Source: an uncultured Prevotellaceae bacterium
GTDB lineage: Bacteria > Bacteroidota > Bacteroidia > Bacteroidales > Bacteroidaceae
NCBI GenBank assembly: GCA_947165505.1
Contig: CAMVAT010000011.1
Coordinates: 24,922-88,921 of the forward strand
Length of the DNA stretch: 64,000 bases
Direction of reading: 5' to 3'
In this document: positions 1 through 7,664 of the stretch, piece by piece
How the letters are laid out: each line of letters begins with the position of its first letter
Position numbering within the stretch: position 1 is the stretch's first letter
Notes under the pieces: generated by a model
What the model was told of the DNA's origin: nothing
Seen by the model: only the letters and a program-made list of their open reading frames with translations
Database searches by the model: none
Position numbers and translations under genes: made by a program

Positions 1-211
1 CGAACATCGCCGAACTGACCGGCTGCCGCCTGAGCAGGGTATTCTCTTTGGGTTGCGACACGACAATCACCTCGTCTAAGTCGTACACGCGCGAGGAGTC
101 GGTCACTTGTTCATCGACGGTTATTCCTCTTTTGGTAACATCCTCAATTGCAAACGCTTGAGTAGATGCAGCCATCAATACGGCTGCCATAAAAACACCA
201 TTTCTTTTCAT
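1..211 (-). CDS. TonB-dependent receptor, N-terminal part (runs off window)
   Basis: Only the first 70 codons are inside the window; the gene continues beyond base 1. The protein starts with a signal peptide (basic MKRN, a hydrophobic stretch, then ...STQAFA) followed by the segment YDLDEVIVVSQPKENTLLRR, which is the usual entry into the plug domain of TonB-dependent outer-membrane receptors. Such receptors import scarce ligands (siderophores, cobalamin, glycans) using TonB energy; the ligand cannot be read from this fragment. It has its own Bacteroidota-type promoter (231-261), so it is probably transcribed separately from the sigma-factor operon to its right. The assignment to the receptor superfamily rests on a short segment and would be wrong if the barrel is absent. 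Confidence 0.75.
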   Translation of the reverse strand, partial: MKRNGVFMAAVLMAASTQAFAIEDVTKRGITVDEQVTDSSRVYDLDEVIVVSQPKENTLLRRQPVSSAMF

Positions 212-230
212 CTTGTTTGAAATTTCGGTG

Positions 231-261
231 CAAAGGTACAACTTTAAGCCGACATACACAA
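231..261 (-). promoter_or_regulatory. Promoter of the TonB-dependent receptor gene
   Basis: On the minus strand TACCTTTG (231-238) matches the Bacteroidota -7 consensus TAnnTTTG. A TTG (259-261) lies 20 bp upstream, as expected for the -33 element. The receptor ATG is about 20 nt downstream of the -7 box. Confidence 0.7.
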
Positions 262-278
262 TCCTAATTATTTAGGAT
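261..278. promoter_or_regulatory. Perfect inverted repeat at the receptor promoter (operator candidate)
   Basis: ATCCTAA (261-267) and TTAGGAT (272-278) are perfect 7-bp arms around TTAT. The element touches the -33 box of the receptor promoter and lies between two leftward genes. There is no following U-tract, so a protein-binding site is more likely than a terminator. No known operator was recognised. Confidence 0.45.
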
Positions 279-319
279 AGGTAGGTTTTATTGAAAAGAT
301 TTAGAGGTCTTGATTGGAA

Positions 320-2545
320 TTACTTATTGCCCCGTGTGATGCCTCCCACTTCATCTGTGTTGTCGATGGTGGTCTCCGTCTTCTTGACCATAGACTTGAG
401 CTTGCCGAAACGGAAGGAGGCCGTGAGTTGGAATTGGCGTCCGTTCTGCGCATTGACATTGTCGCCCCATCCGAGGATGTCGCCCTGTGTGGTGCGCGTA
501 TAGAAATGCATGTCGCGGTGGAAAGGCATCATGGCAGTAAGGCGCACGGTGAGCCGATCGTCGGAAAGGAAGGCGCGTTGCAAGGTGAATCCGTAGCGGT
601 GCCACGAACGCTCGTATGAATAGATGGTCTCAGGACTATGTCCGCACTGTCCGTAGGCGAAGGCCGTGACTTGCAAGCGCCACGGCAACTGCTGTGACAG
701 GTTGACATAATAGAATGCCGAGGTGAGGTGCTGGCGCAGGTCGGCAGAGGTGTTGCGGGCATGATGGTCGGTCAGGTTGATGTTAGCAACAACAGACGTG
801 CCATCAAAAGGTTTCCACTGCGCGTAAGCCTCCATCTGCCACCTGTGCTGACGGATGACATTGCCCCATGTGCCGTGACGGACATCGCCATCGGCAAAGA
901 TGATTGAGCCGAGGGCATTGTCAGAGAACGAATACTGGGGCACGCATTGCAACGTGAGCCGTTGTCCCACATACATATACCACAGGGCGATGCTCTGCTG
1001 CCGCGCGCTCACCAGACGGGCATTGCCATAGTCCAACCGCAAGGGTGTGGCTACCACCGCCGGGTTGAGATAGGTGATGCCCGGACGGGTGATGCTGGTG
1101 GTATAAGAGAGTTTGAGCGACTGTCGGTCGTCGAACTGATATTTCACGCTGGCCTGCGGCACCCAGTCGTTGAGGTGCCGGTGGAAGTTGTCGCTCGTAT
1201 GCCGGGGATAGGCACCATCCATCCGGCTATATTCGTAGCGCAGTCCTGCCCGTGCCGACCAGTTGCCCCGATTGAAGAGATAGCCAGCATAGAGTGCCGC
1301 CACCTGCGTAGTATGATTGAATTCGGTGCTGAGCGGTGTGGTCTCGGATAGCTGATAGTATCGTTGTGTGGTATTGCTGCCGTTACGCCGATGGATATAT
1401 TTCATGCCAGCCTCCACCTGATGTCCCTCGGCGAGGGGGCGCAGGTAATCCGCCTGAAAGGTATGCTCGGTAAACCGTTCGCGGCTGTTATGTAAATAGC
1501 CTGTGTAATCAAAAGGCACATCCTGCCGTTCAGTGAAAAGCGTTTCCTGCTCAGTATGTTGCCGCGTCAGTGCCAGCATATACGAAAGGGTGAGTTTCTC
1601 CCCTACCCTACGGGTTTTGTGCTCATAGTCGAGTCGCCCGTTCCAAGAGTGGTGCCCATAATCGGGCATCCGATAATTCTCACGGTATTGATAGAGCGGC
1701 AGTCCTTGCCCGTCAAAGCATTGCACATGAGCCCCGCCCCTGACATCCAAGAGATAGTAATAACCTCCGAACGAAGCCGACAAGAGGTTGAGCGAGTCGA
1801 TTTCGTAACTGGCATTGATGTCGGCATAGTGTACGGCACCCGGATTGGTGTTATCAACGTCAGCCCGCTGGGAGTGCCCCGTCTGCATGAACAGGCGTTG
1901 CACCGTTCCACGGTTTTGTGTCTCTTTTTTCGTCATGCCGCCGTAGCCGTAATCCACCGACACGATGAGTTTTCCGAATTGTGCGGCGAGATAAGCACCA
2001 AGGTTGGTATGTTTGAGCGACGTATAACCCGCGGTGAGCGACCCCGTCAGTCCGTCCATCCGTTTATGTTCCATCATCACGATATTGAGGATGGCATTCA
2101 CCCCCTCGGCATCCTCGCGTGCGCCCGGGTCGGTCACCACCTCAATGCGTTTCACTACTGTTGCGGGCATGGCTTTGAGTATCTCCTTGGCATTTTTGGT
2201 CAATGAGGGGTCTAAATGTCCGTTTTTATAGATTTTGTAGTTGCTGTTGCCCTTGACGAGGATATTCTCCTGTCCGTCGATGGTCACTAATGGCACCTTG
2301 CGCAGCATATCCATCACCGTTTTGGTCTTGGCATCGTCGTCGGCCTGCACATCGTATCCGATGCGGTCGATATCCTGACGGATGAGTTGGCGTTGCGCCG
2401 TGACGGTGACATCACCGAGCACTTGTGTGCCGACCGTGTCTTGCGGAGCCGCTGTGATTGTGTCGGTAGGCGTCTGGGCGGCTCCGGAGAGCACATACAT
2501 GAAGAGCAAACCCATCATCATGGGCTTACGCGGAAATGATTTCAT
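320..2545 (-). CDS. Outer-membrane beta-barrel protein (TonB-receptor-like, OMP_b-brl_3 type)
   Basis: A 741-residue secreted protein. Residues 1-24 form a signal peptide ending ...LSGAAQ. A plug-like domain follows (about 45-160) with GDVTVTAQRQ, then IDRIGYDVQ, and the VVKRIEVVTDPGAREDAEG segment typical of this family. The rest is rich in alternating aromatic strands, as in a 14- to 22-stranded barrel. There is no carboxypeptidase-regulatory domain before the plug, which fits the outer-membrane beta-barrel family rather than SusC. It is the last gene of a leftward operon with an ECF sigma factor, an anti-sigma factor and a plug-like protein, so it may be the effector of that regulatory pair. 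The last barrel strand is followed by a polar tail of roughly 30 residues. Substrate unknown. Confidence 0.85.
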   Translation of the reverse strand: MKSFPRKPMMMGLLFMYVLSGAAQTPTDTITAAPQDTVGTQVLGDVTVTAQRQLIRQDIDRIGYDVQADDDAKTKTVMDMLRKVPLVTIDGQENILVKGNSNYKIYKNGHLDPSLTKNAKEILKAMPATVVKRIEVVTDPGAREDAEGVNAILNIVMMEHKRMDGLTGSLTAGYTSLKHTNLGAYLAAQFGKLIVSVDYGYGGMTKKETQNRGTVQRLFMQTGHSQRADVDNTNPGAVHYADINASYEIDSLNLLSASFGGYYYLLDVRGGAHVQCFDGQGLPLYQYRENYRMPDYGHHSWNGRLDYEHKTRRVGEKLTLSYMLALTRQHTEQETLFTERQDVPFDYTGYLHNSRERFTEHTFQADYLRPLAEGHQVEAGMKYIHRRNGSNTTQRYYQLSETTPLSTEFNHTTQVAALYAGYLFNRGNWSARAGLRYEYSRMDGAYPRHTSDNFHRHLNDWVPQASVKYQFDDRQSLKLSYTTSITRPGITYLNPAVVATPLRLDYGNARLVSARQQSIALWYMYVGQRLTLQCVPQYSFSDNALGSIIFADGDVRHGTWGNVIRQHRWQMEAYAQWKPFDGTSVVANINLTDHHARNTSADLRQHLTSAFYYVNLSQQLPWRLQVTAFAYGQCGHSPETIYSYERSWHRYGFTLQRAFLSDDRLTVRLTAMMPFHRDMHFYTRTTQGDILGWGDNVNAQNGRQFQLTASFRFGKLKSMVKKTETTIDNTDEVGGITRGNK

Positions 2546-2597
2546 AACTGGTTGGTTTTATTTGGCACACGCCCCCGGCCTATCGGCCACCTCCACT

Positions 2598-3425
2598 CTA
2601 ACTTAGAGAGGGAAGAGGTATGTACTCTAATTGCTGAGGGTTGACAAACTGAGGGTTGACGAGACAGATGACAGTGGTCTCGCAGATGGATATAAGAGGG
2701 CAGCGCCAGCGCGTGTCTGGCCACTGCCCCTTATCAAACGAGAGAGTCTTTTTAGTCTTAATCAGAATAATATCATGCGTTTTCCCCTCTGTACATTCTT
2801 TGACGGCAGCCTTAGACCCACGCTTGAGCACTTGCACCTCTTTGATGGCATCTGACGAAAGTCGGTTGACCTCTTTCTCCGACACCCGTTTGCCGTCGAT
2901 GAAATATACGACCGCCCTCTTATCGGTTTTCTTCTCAATATGCTTGCTGGTCACCATGACCACCCCGTTTCTGCCTTTCTCGCCATAAGAGAGTGCGACA
3001 GACGACCCTGGGCCAAAGAACTCGATATTGTTGACATCCTCAGAACTGATATCCTCGAAATCGCCCATCAATTCCTTTCCGTCGAAGAAGACGAGTGGTG
3101 TTTCTGACACCGGTTCGTTGACCGCCCTCGTCGAACTATAGATGACCGTCATCATACTGCTGTCGGAGTCATTTCTATAGACGATGCGATTATGACGTCC
3201 GTTGCTGTCGATGCGTACCCAGTCGTCGGCAGTCTGAATCTGATGGTACGTCAGTTGTGAGTCTGGCACCGACCGCAGTTGATAGTTCGTGATGGTCTTC
3301 CCGGTGAGTTGCGAACCGTCGAAACGGTCAATTCTCTGTCCGTTGATGACGTACACGTGTGTCTGTGCCAGAACAGAGAGGCACACCGACATGGCGAATC
3401 CTATGAGATAAAAAAGTCTTTTCAT
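2598..3425 (-). CDS. Secreted protein with two plug-like modules
   Basis: A 275-residue protein with a signal peptide (MKRLFYLIGFAMSVCLSVLAQ). Two segments resemble the core of the TonB-receptor plug: about residues 105-155 (LVFFDGKELMG ... VNNIEFFGPGSSVALSYGEK then GVVMVTSK) and about 165-215 (VVYFIDGKRVSEKE ... IKEVQVLKRGS then DIILIKTK). No barrel follows, so it would be periplasmic. It starts 4 nt after the anti-sigma stop codon, so the genes are co-transcribed. A role as periplasmic partner or signal relay for the downstream barrel is inference. The last 25 or so residues (…LVNPQFVNPQQLEYIP…) are encoded by a 15-bp direct repeat and do not look like folded protein; the original stop may have been further upstream. 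Confidence 0.7.
   Translation of the reverse strand: MKRLFYLIGFAMSVCLSVLAQTHVYVINGQRIDRFDGSQLTGKTITNYQLRSVPDSQLTYHQIQTADDWVRIDSNGRHNRIVYRNDSDSSMMTVIYSSTRAVNEPVSETPLVFFDGKELMGDFEDISSEDVNNIEFFGPGSSVALSYGEKGRNGVVMVTSKHIEKKTDKRAVVYFIDGKRVSEKEVNRLSSDAIKEVQVLKRGSKAAVKECTEGKTHDIILIKTKKTLSFDKGQWPDTRWRCPLISICETTVICLVNPQFVNPQQLEYIPLPSLS
2634..2663. repeat. Direct repeat, two 15-bp units, at the 3' end of the plug-like gene
   Basis: CTGAGGGTTGACAAA (2634-2648) is followed at once by CTGAGGGTTGACGAG (2649-2663), two mismatches. Read on the minus strand it encodes the repeated peptide VNPQ near the C-terminus. The GTTGAC core recurs in the octamer array at 10892-10923. Confidence 0.8.
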
Positions 3426-3429
3426 ACAC

Positions 3430-4218
3430 TTAGAAATGAATGGTACGTTGTTGGGGTGATTGGTTGATGGGTATCACTTGATACCCTTGCTCGTCGTTGG
3501 TGGTGATGATGAGACACGACGAAGCAGAGCCGTCTTTCAGCGTTTTGGTCACGATCGTAGCATCGCCCACGGGCTGCATCCGGTAGGTTTCCACAGGTTC
3601 ATCGAGATAGGTGGCCGCCTCTACGATTTCTAATATCTGCTGTTCGGGAGCAGGGTGTGCCGTGGCGCGAGTGGGGTGCTTCACTCTTCTTTTGATTTTT
3701 TTATGCGGTTTGCATTCAGCCACCTTCTTTTTGGTGTCCGTCTGCTGCCTGTTGAGAGTAGCGTCGGTGGGAGGTAGAACCGTCTCTGCGCTTTGAGAAT
3801 TGTTATGGTCAGTTTTAGGACTGCTGTTTGCCACCTGTTTGCGTTCCGTTGCCGGTTCCAGATGCCTCATCAACGCAACGAACAGCAATGCCGCGACCGA
3901 TGCCGCAGCGATACCGTAAAGCACTCTTCCCAGTGTTTTTCTGTGTGGCGACGCGATATTTGCCCGGGGCTCTTCATTTACGGTATCACCCATCAGCCTG
4001 TCAAACGCTTCCACCTTTTCCATTGAGAGGTCGGCCTCACCAGCGAGTCCCTCCGCCGCCGTGATGAGCAGCCGCACCGGCTCCTCGTCGGGTGCGAACG
4101 TCGCATCGGGGTTCTTATAGTATGCCAGCAGAGCCTGTTCCTCTTCAAGTGTCGTCTCGGCATTGAGGTATCGTTGCACGAGTCGTCGTCTGCCTTGCGG
4201 CGTTTCCATCTCAGTCAT
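3430..4218 (-). CDS. Putative membrane anti-sigma factor
   Basis: A 262-residue protein. The N-terminal cytoplasmic part (about 1-95) has the helical RRLVQRYLNAETTLEEEQAL pattern seen at the start of many Bacteroidota anti-sigma factors. One membrane helix follows at about 97-117 (YGIAAASVAALLFVALM), then a periplasmic part with a basic, Lys-rich stretch (about 165-195) and a C-terminal globular region. It overlaps the ECF sigma gene by 8 bp, a strong sign of translational coupling, and this position is the main reason for the call. Expected role: hold the sigma factor inactive at the inner membrane until an envelope signal arrives. There is no FecR domain, so the signal path differs from classical Fec-type systems. 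Confidence 0.65.
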   Translation of the reverse strand: MTEMETPQGRRRLVQRYLNAETTLEEEQALLAYYKNPDATFAPDEEPVRLLITAAEGLAGEADLSMEKVEAFDRLMGDTVNEEPRANIASPHRKTLGRVLYGIAAASVAALLFVALMRHLEPATERKQVANSSPKTDHNNSQSAETVLPPTDATLNRQQTDTKKKVAECKPHKKIKRRVKHPTRATAHPAPEQQILEIVEAATYLDEPVETYRMQPVGDATIVTKTLKDGSASSCLIITTNDEQGYQVIPINQSPQQRTIHF

Positions 4219-4723
4219 ATTGGTTCCTCCTCATTTTTAATAGTTCCATCAGTTTTCTCCTCCCTGCGCTGATTAAAGATTTGGCGCTTCCCTCTGTGGT
4301 GTTACAAGCCGCCGCGATCTCAGCCATCGACATACCTTCGCTGCGCATCGTGATCATCCTCTGTTGGGTGCCGGGCAATTTCGCCATGGCCCGTTCTATC
4401 ACTTGCCGCATATCGTGCGTGATGGCCTGCTGGTCGGCTTGCAGCGTATCAACCACCTCATCAGTTGTCTCGATATCATCATGACGCACATCCTTGTGGC
4501 GCAAGATATCAATGCACACGTTTTTCGCTATCTGCACAGCCAGAGCCTCATGGCTTCGATAACCGCTCAGACGGTCGCGCATCTGCCACATCCGCAGAAG
4601 AGTCTCCTGCACGGCATCCTCTGCATCGAATGCTATGCCCTGACTGTCGAAAAAGCGATGGCATAAGGCCGTGAGCCTGGGTCGCACCATCATCACGATA
4701 TGTTGGAAGTCTTGATGTTCCAT
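4211..4723 (-). CDS. ECF-subfamily RNA polymerase sigma factor
   Basis: A 170-residue sigma-70 family protein of ECF length. Region 2 lies at about residues 10-75 with DAEDAVQETLLRMWQMRD, the classical helix that binds core polymerase and the -10 element. Region 4 is at about 110-165, with LPGTQQRMITMRSEGMSMAE and the helix-turn-helix AAACNTTEGSAKSLISAGRR. It heads the operon that continues with an anti-sigma factor, a plug-like protein and an outer-membrane barrel, and presumably directs transcription of these or other envelope genes. No clear TAnnTTTG promoter was found in the short upstream gap (4724-4786), so it may use its own sigma factor's promoter type. Confidence 0.9.
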   Translation of the reverse strand: MEHQDFQHIVMMVRPRLTALCHRFFDSQGIAFDAEDAVQETLLRMWQMRDRLSGYRSHEALAVQIAKNVCIDILRHKDVRHDDIETTDEVVDTLQADQQAITHDMRQVIERAMAKLPGTQQRMITMRSEGMSMAEIAAACNTTEGSAKSLISAGRRKLMELLKMRRNQYD

Positions 4724-4786
4724 TGGGTGTTATTACATCATCAAGACGAATGAGCGGTGAAAAGGTTAATAAGTTTTTTTGCAGCT

Positions 4787-5821
4787 CTATTCGTTGACAG
4801 TGCCACAATAGGGACAGCGGCCTTTGGTATGTATCTGCTTGCCGCAGTTGCCACAGATATAGGGCGAACGTATGTAGTTGACGTACTGATAGACGGCAAA
4901 GGCGATGTAAGCCAAGAGCAAGAGGTAACCAAAGATCGTACTGGTGACGGTAGAGAAGAACAGATAATTGAACGCGCACACGCCAAACAGACCCAGCAGA
5001 TAGATAATGGCGCTCAGGGGTTCGAGATGGTGCAAGGTGTCGTCGATCGAGGCGATGGTGAGCACCAATATCATCCACATCAACCCCAGGAAGAGTGCCA
5101 GCGGGAAGGGATGCACCAGCGGGTTGAGCAAAGGATGGAAATAGAAGTGCCTCCACATCTCAGGGTCGTGCAGCTGTATGTATGAATAGACCGCCGCCGC
5201 TATGGCCACGACCACTGCCAGCATGGTGGGATAGAAGGTGGCGATGTCGCGGAAATGCACGATATAGGCCTGCCGCTTGCGCAACATGCTGACGGTATAG
5301 CCCAGGATGAGGAAGATGAGCAACAGCAGGAAATACTGGTGATGCTGATTGGAGAAGAACATGATGAATCGCGACACAGGGTCGTCGGGCATCACGTCTT
5401 TGAGCATCTCGCTCTCTCTCACCCATCCCGACACCCCGTCGTCCTGCGCCAGTTGCACCCATACGGAATCAATGGTGTCGGCCCTGACGATACGGAGGTC
5501 GGCCACCACCAGCACGCGGTCGCGGTCAACCAAGAAAGAGTCAACTTGCAATCCAGACACCTTTTCCTCTGGCAACTGGCTGGTCAGTTCGAGCGAGTCG
5601 CTGCTGACCCGGAAATTATAATTACGCGCATAGTGGTGCGTCTCGCGGAAAGCAGCCGTATCCACCTGATTGAGACTGTCGATGAGACTGCGAGGCGGCT
5701 CCGAATGCCTATGATGACACGAGGCCAGCAGGCACAGCATCAACCCGAGGAAAGCCATGCCAAGCACTCTCCCCTTCACGATGCGAGCAAATCGCTGCCA
5801 TTTATTCTTCGTTTTCACCAT
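4787..5821 (-). CDS. Membrane lipoprotein with SH3-like region and C-terminal zinc ribbon
   Basis: A 344-residue protein when started at the ATG at 5821; a TTG extension upstream lies in tandem-repeat DNA and was not used. A lipobox (LLASC, Cys35) follows a hydrophobic segment, so the N-terminus is probably lipidated. Residues 45-150 resemble a small SH3-like beta domain (…VWVQLAQDDGVSGWVRESEML). Five to six membrane helices occupy roughly residues 165-320. The C-terminus carries a zinc ribbon, CGNCGKQIHTKGRCPYCG, on the other side of the membrane. The combination of a lipobox with many helices is odd; the first helix may instead be a plain anchor. Function unknown. It follows the U32 gene with a 55-nt gap filled by heptamer repeats. 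Confidence 0.7.
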   Translation of the reverse strand: MVKTKNKWQRFARIVKGRVLGMAFLGLMLCLLASCHHRHSEPPRSLIDSLNQVDTAAFRETHHYARNYNFRVSSDSLELTSQLPEEKVSGLQVDSFLVDRDRVLVVADLRIVRADTIDSVWVQLAQDDGVSGWVRESEMLKDVMPDDPVSRFIMFFSNQHHQYFLLLLIFLILGYTVSMLRKRQAYIVHFRDIATFYPTMLAVVVAIAAAVYSYIQLHDPEMWRHFYFHPLLNPLVHPFPLALFLGLMWMILVLTIASIDDTLHHLEPLSAIIYLLGLFGVCAFNYLFFSTVTSTIFGYLLLLAYIAFAVYQYVNYIRSPYICGNCGKQIHTKGRCPYCGTVNE

Positions 5822-5840
5822 GACCGTATTACTATCCCAT

Positions 5841-5882
5841 CTCAAATCTCAAATCTCAAATCTCAAACCTCAAATCTCAAAT
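5841..5882. repeat. Tandem heptamer array (six 7-bp units)
   Basis: Six units of CTCAAAT (unit 4 is CTCAAAC). On the minus strand the unit reads ATTTGAG, and the U32 gene's TGA stop (5877-5879) lies inside unit 6. Because 7 is not a multiple of 3, the array gives TGA in all three minus-strand frames. The same heptamer occurs at 15256-15268 and 63980-64000. Confidence 0.95.
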
Positions 5883-7664
5883 CTTCAATACATTCATCTG
5901 GCAGTGCTGGCAGTCGAACTGCAACCGGAAGCGGCGCCCGTCGCCCATGACAAGCGTGAGCGGTTCGCGCCACGGTGCGGGCCGCCCACCCCGCCGCACG
6001 CAATAGCCCATGGCATAACGGATGCAATGCCGGCACTGCATGAGAGCCTGAGCCTCCCCCGTACCCCCTCCGAAGGAGGGGGGCACTGGCTGTGAATGAC
6101 TTAGCCCTGCTTGACTATTCTCCTGCCCCCTGGTTCCTACCCCCTGCCCCAAAGACAGCTCCACAAAGTGAGCGAGTTGTGCCACCGCCCGACGGCGCAG
6201 GTCGCTGAGGAGACTGGAGGGTATGAAACACCGCTCAGCGTCGGCATCGACAGTGACTGCCGAGCACTCAAACACGGTATCGCCCAATCGCGACAGTTGA
6301 CGGATGATGTTCTCTTTTTGGGGTTTCTGAGCCAGTTGATGCTCGAAAGCGACCTCTGCGACCGCGTGATCGTCCGAACCGACTACCGACATAGACAATG
6401 AGAGACCTCCGGCAGTAGCCGCCAGCGACATGCTGACCGGTATGCTGCGCCTGACCGTGTCATGAGCCAGCAACGTGGAAAAAGCTTGGTCGGCATTGCG
6501 GTAAAGAGCCATGCCGGGTCGCAAACCCTTCGGCATCTGGAGCGGGAAGAGCCTGTTGTTGTCGGCCCGGTTGACCCGGAATCCCACCAATTCACGCCTG
6601 TCGTTGAAGAAACACAGACCGTCGCCATTGGCAAACTGTGCCGTGCCCGCCACGTTCATCGAATGGCCACGCAACTCCTTCACCCGCCCCACATACTCGC
6701 CAATGGCTTTGGGCGTGTCGGGCGAGGCGATATCGGGCGTGCGGCCATGCAGGAAATAATCGGTATATCCGCGGTTGAACGTCTTGTTCAGATTGGGGGT
6801 GAACGAATAGGCGCATTGCCCCAACGAACTGCGACAGTAGTCTCCGGGGCGGCGGCGTATGATCTCGTTGAGCCGCTGACTGTAGGCCGCCACCACGTTT
6901 TTCACATAGTCGGCATCCTTCAGCCGGCCTTCAATCTTCAGTGACACGACGCCGGCATCCATCATCTCCTCCAAATGGTCGATGCGGCACATATCCTTGA
7001 GCGAGAGCCAGTAGCGCTCGCCCCATGAGCGTCCGTCGGCATCTGTCAAGTCGAATTTCAACCGGCAGAACTGGGCACACTCGCCCCGGTTGGCACTGCG
7101 CCCGAAACAATATTCCGAGGCATAGCAAGCCCCCGAATAACTGACGCAGAGTGCGCCGTGCACAAAGGCCTCCAACTCCACCTGTGGCACCTGTCTGTGG
7201 ATATCGCGCATCTCGTCTATTGACAGCTCACGGGCCAACACCACGCGCGAGAAGCCATCTTCATATAGTTGGCGCACACGCTCCGCATCGCGGTTGTCGG
7301 TCTGCGTAGAGGCATGCAGGGCAGGCATGCTGACCCCTTGCGCCATCCATTCGCGCGCCATCATCATCACCGCCATATCCTGCACGAGGATGGCATCGAC
7401 ACCTATCTCGGCCAGCGAGCGCAACAGGCGCCGCGCCTCATCGTGCTCATCTTGCCGCAGCAGCGTGTTGACCGTGACATACACCTTGGCACGAAACTGG
7501 TGTGCATAGCCGCACAGACGTGCGATATCATCGAGCGAATTGCCTGCCGCGGCTCGTGCGCCGAAGCGCTCCGCGCCGATATACACGGCATCGGCTCCAT
7601 GGTCGATGGCAGCGAGGCCGCACTCCAGATTTTTGGCAGGTGCCAACAGTTCGATGCTTCTCAT
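5877..7664 (-). CDS. U32-family peptidase-like protein (RNA hydroxylation type)
   Basis: A 595-residue protein, start chosen at 7664 because MRSIELLAPAKN is the conserved U32 N-terminus and its ATG overlaps the metA stop (ATGA). The TIM-barrel domain carries the U32 signature EAFVHGALCVSYSGACYASE followed by further Cys residues (GECAQFCR), which in characterised members (RlhA, TrhP) are linked to tRNA or rRNA hydroxylation rather than proteolysis. C-terminal Cys pairs (CRHC and CQHC) may bind metal. Residues about 501-541 form a Gly/Gln/Pro-rich linker encoded by G-rich repeat DNA with a perfect palindrome (6064-6082), which looks like an in-frame insertion between the U32 domain and the C-terminal Cys motif. 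Co-transcribed with metA. Confidence 0.85.
   Translation of the reverse strand: MRSIELLAPAKNLECGLAAIDHGADAVYIGAERFGARAAAGNSLDDIARLCGYAHQFRAKVYVTVNTLLRQDEHDEARRLLRSLAEIGVDAILVQDMAVMMMAREWMAQGVSMPALHASTQTDNRDAERVRQLYEDGFSRVVLARELSIDEMRDIHRQVPQVELEAFVHGALCVSYSGACYASEYCFGRSANRGECAQFCRLKFDLTDADGRSWGERYWLSLKDMCRIDHLEEMMDAGVVSLKIEGRLKDADYVKNVVAAYSQRLNEIIRRRPGDYCRSSLGQCAYSFTPNLNKTFNRGYTDYFLHGRTPDIASPDTPKAIGEYVGRVKELRGHSMNVAGTAQFANGDGLCFFNDRRELVGFRVNRADNNRLFPLQMPKGLRPGMALYRNADQAFSTLLAHDTVRRSIPVSMSLAATAGGLSLSMSVVGSDDHAVAEVAFEHQLAQKPQKENIIRQLSRLGDTVFECSAVTVDADAERCFIPSSLLSDLRRRAVAQLAHFVELSLGQGVGTRGQENSQAGLSHSQPVPPSFGGGTGEAQALMQCRHCIRYAMGYCVRRGGRPAPWREPLTLVMGDGRRFRLQFDCQHCQMNVLKI
6064..6082. repeat. REP-like palindrome inside the U32 gene
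   Basis: CCCCCTCC and GGAGGGGG are perfect 8-bp arms around the trinucleotide loop GAA. Nearby (6122-6150) lies C-rich sequence resembling the complement of the G-rich repeat at 24556-24583. Together they encode the linker of the U32 protein. Confidence 0.8.

Noticed and set aside
4548..5156. A 202-codon minus-strand frame across the zinc-ribbon and sigma genes
   Set aside because: It overlaps two well-supported genes in another frame and has no family features.
5822..5845. Eight-codon TTG-start extension of the zinc-ribbon lipoprotein
   Set aside because: It lies next to heptamer repeats and adds nothing conserved; the ATG at 5821 fits the lipoprotein signal.
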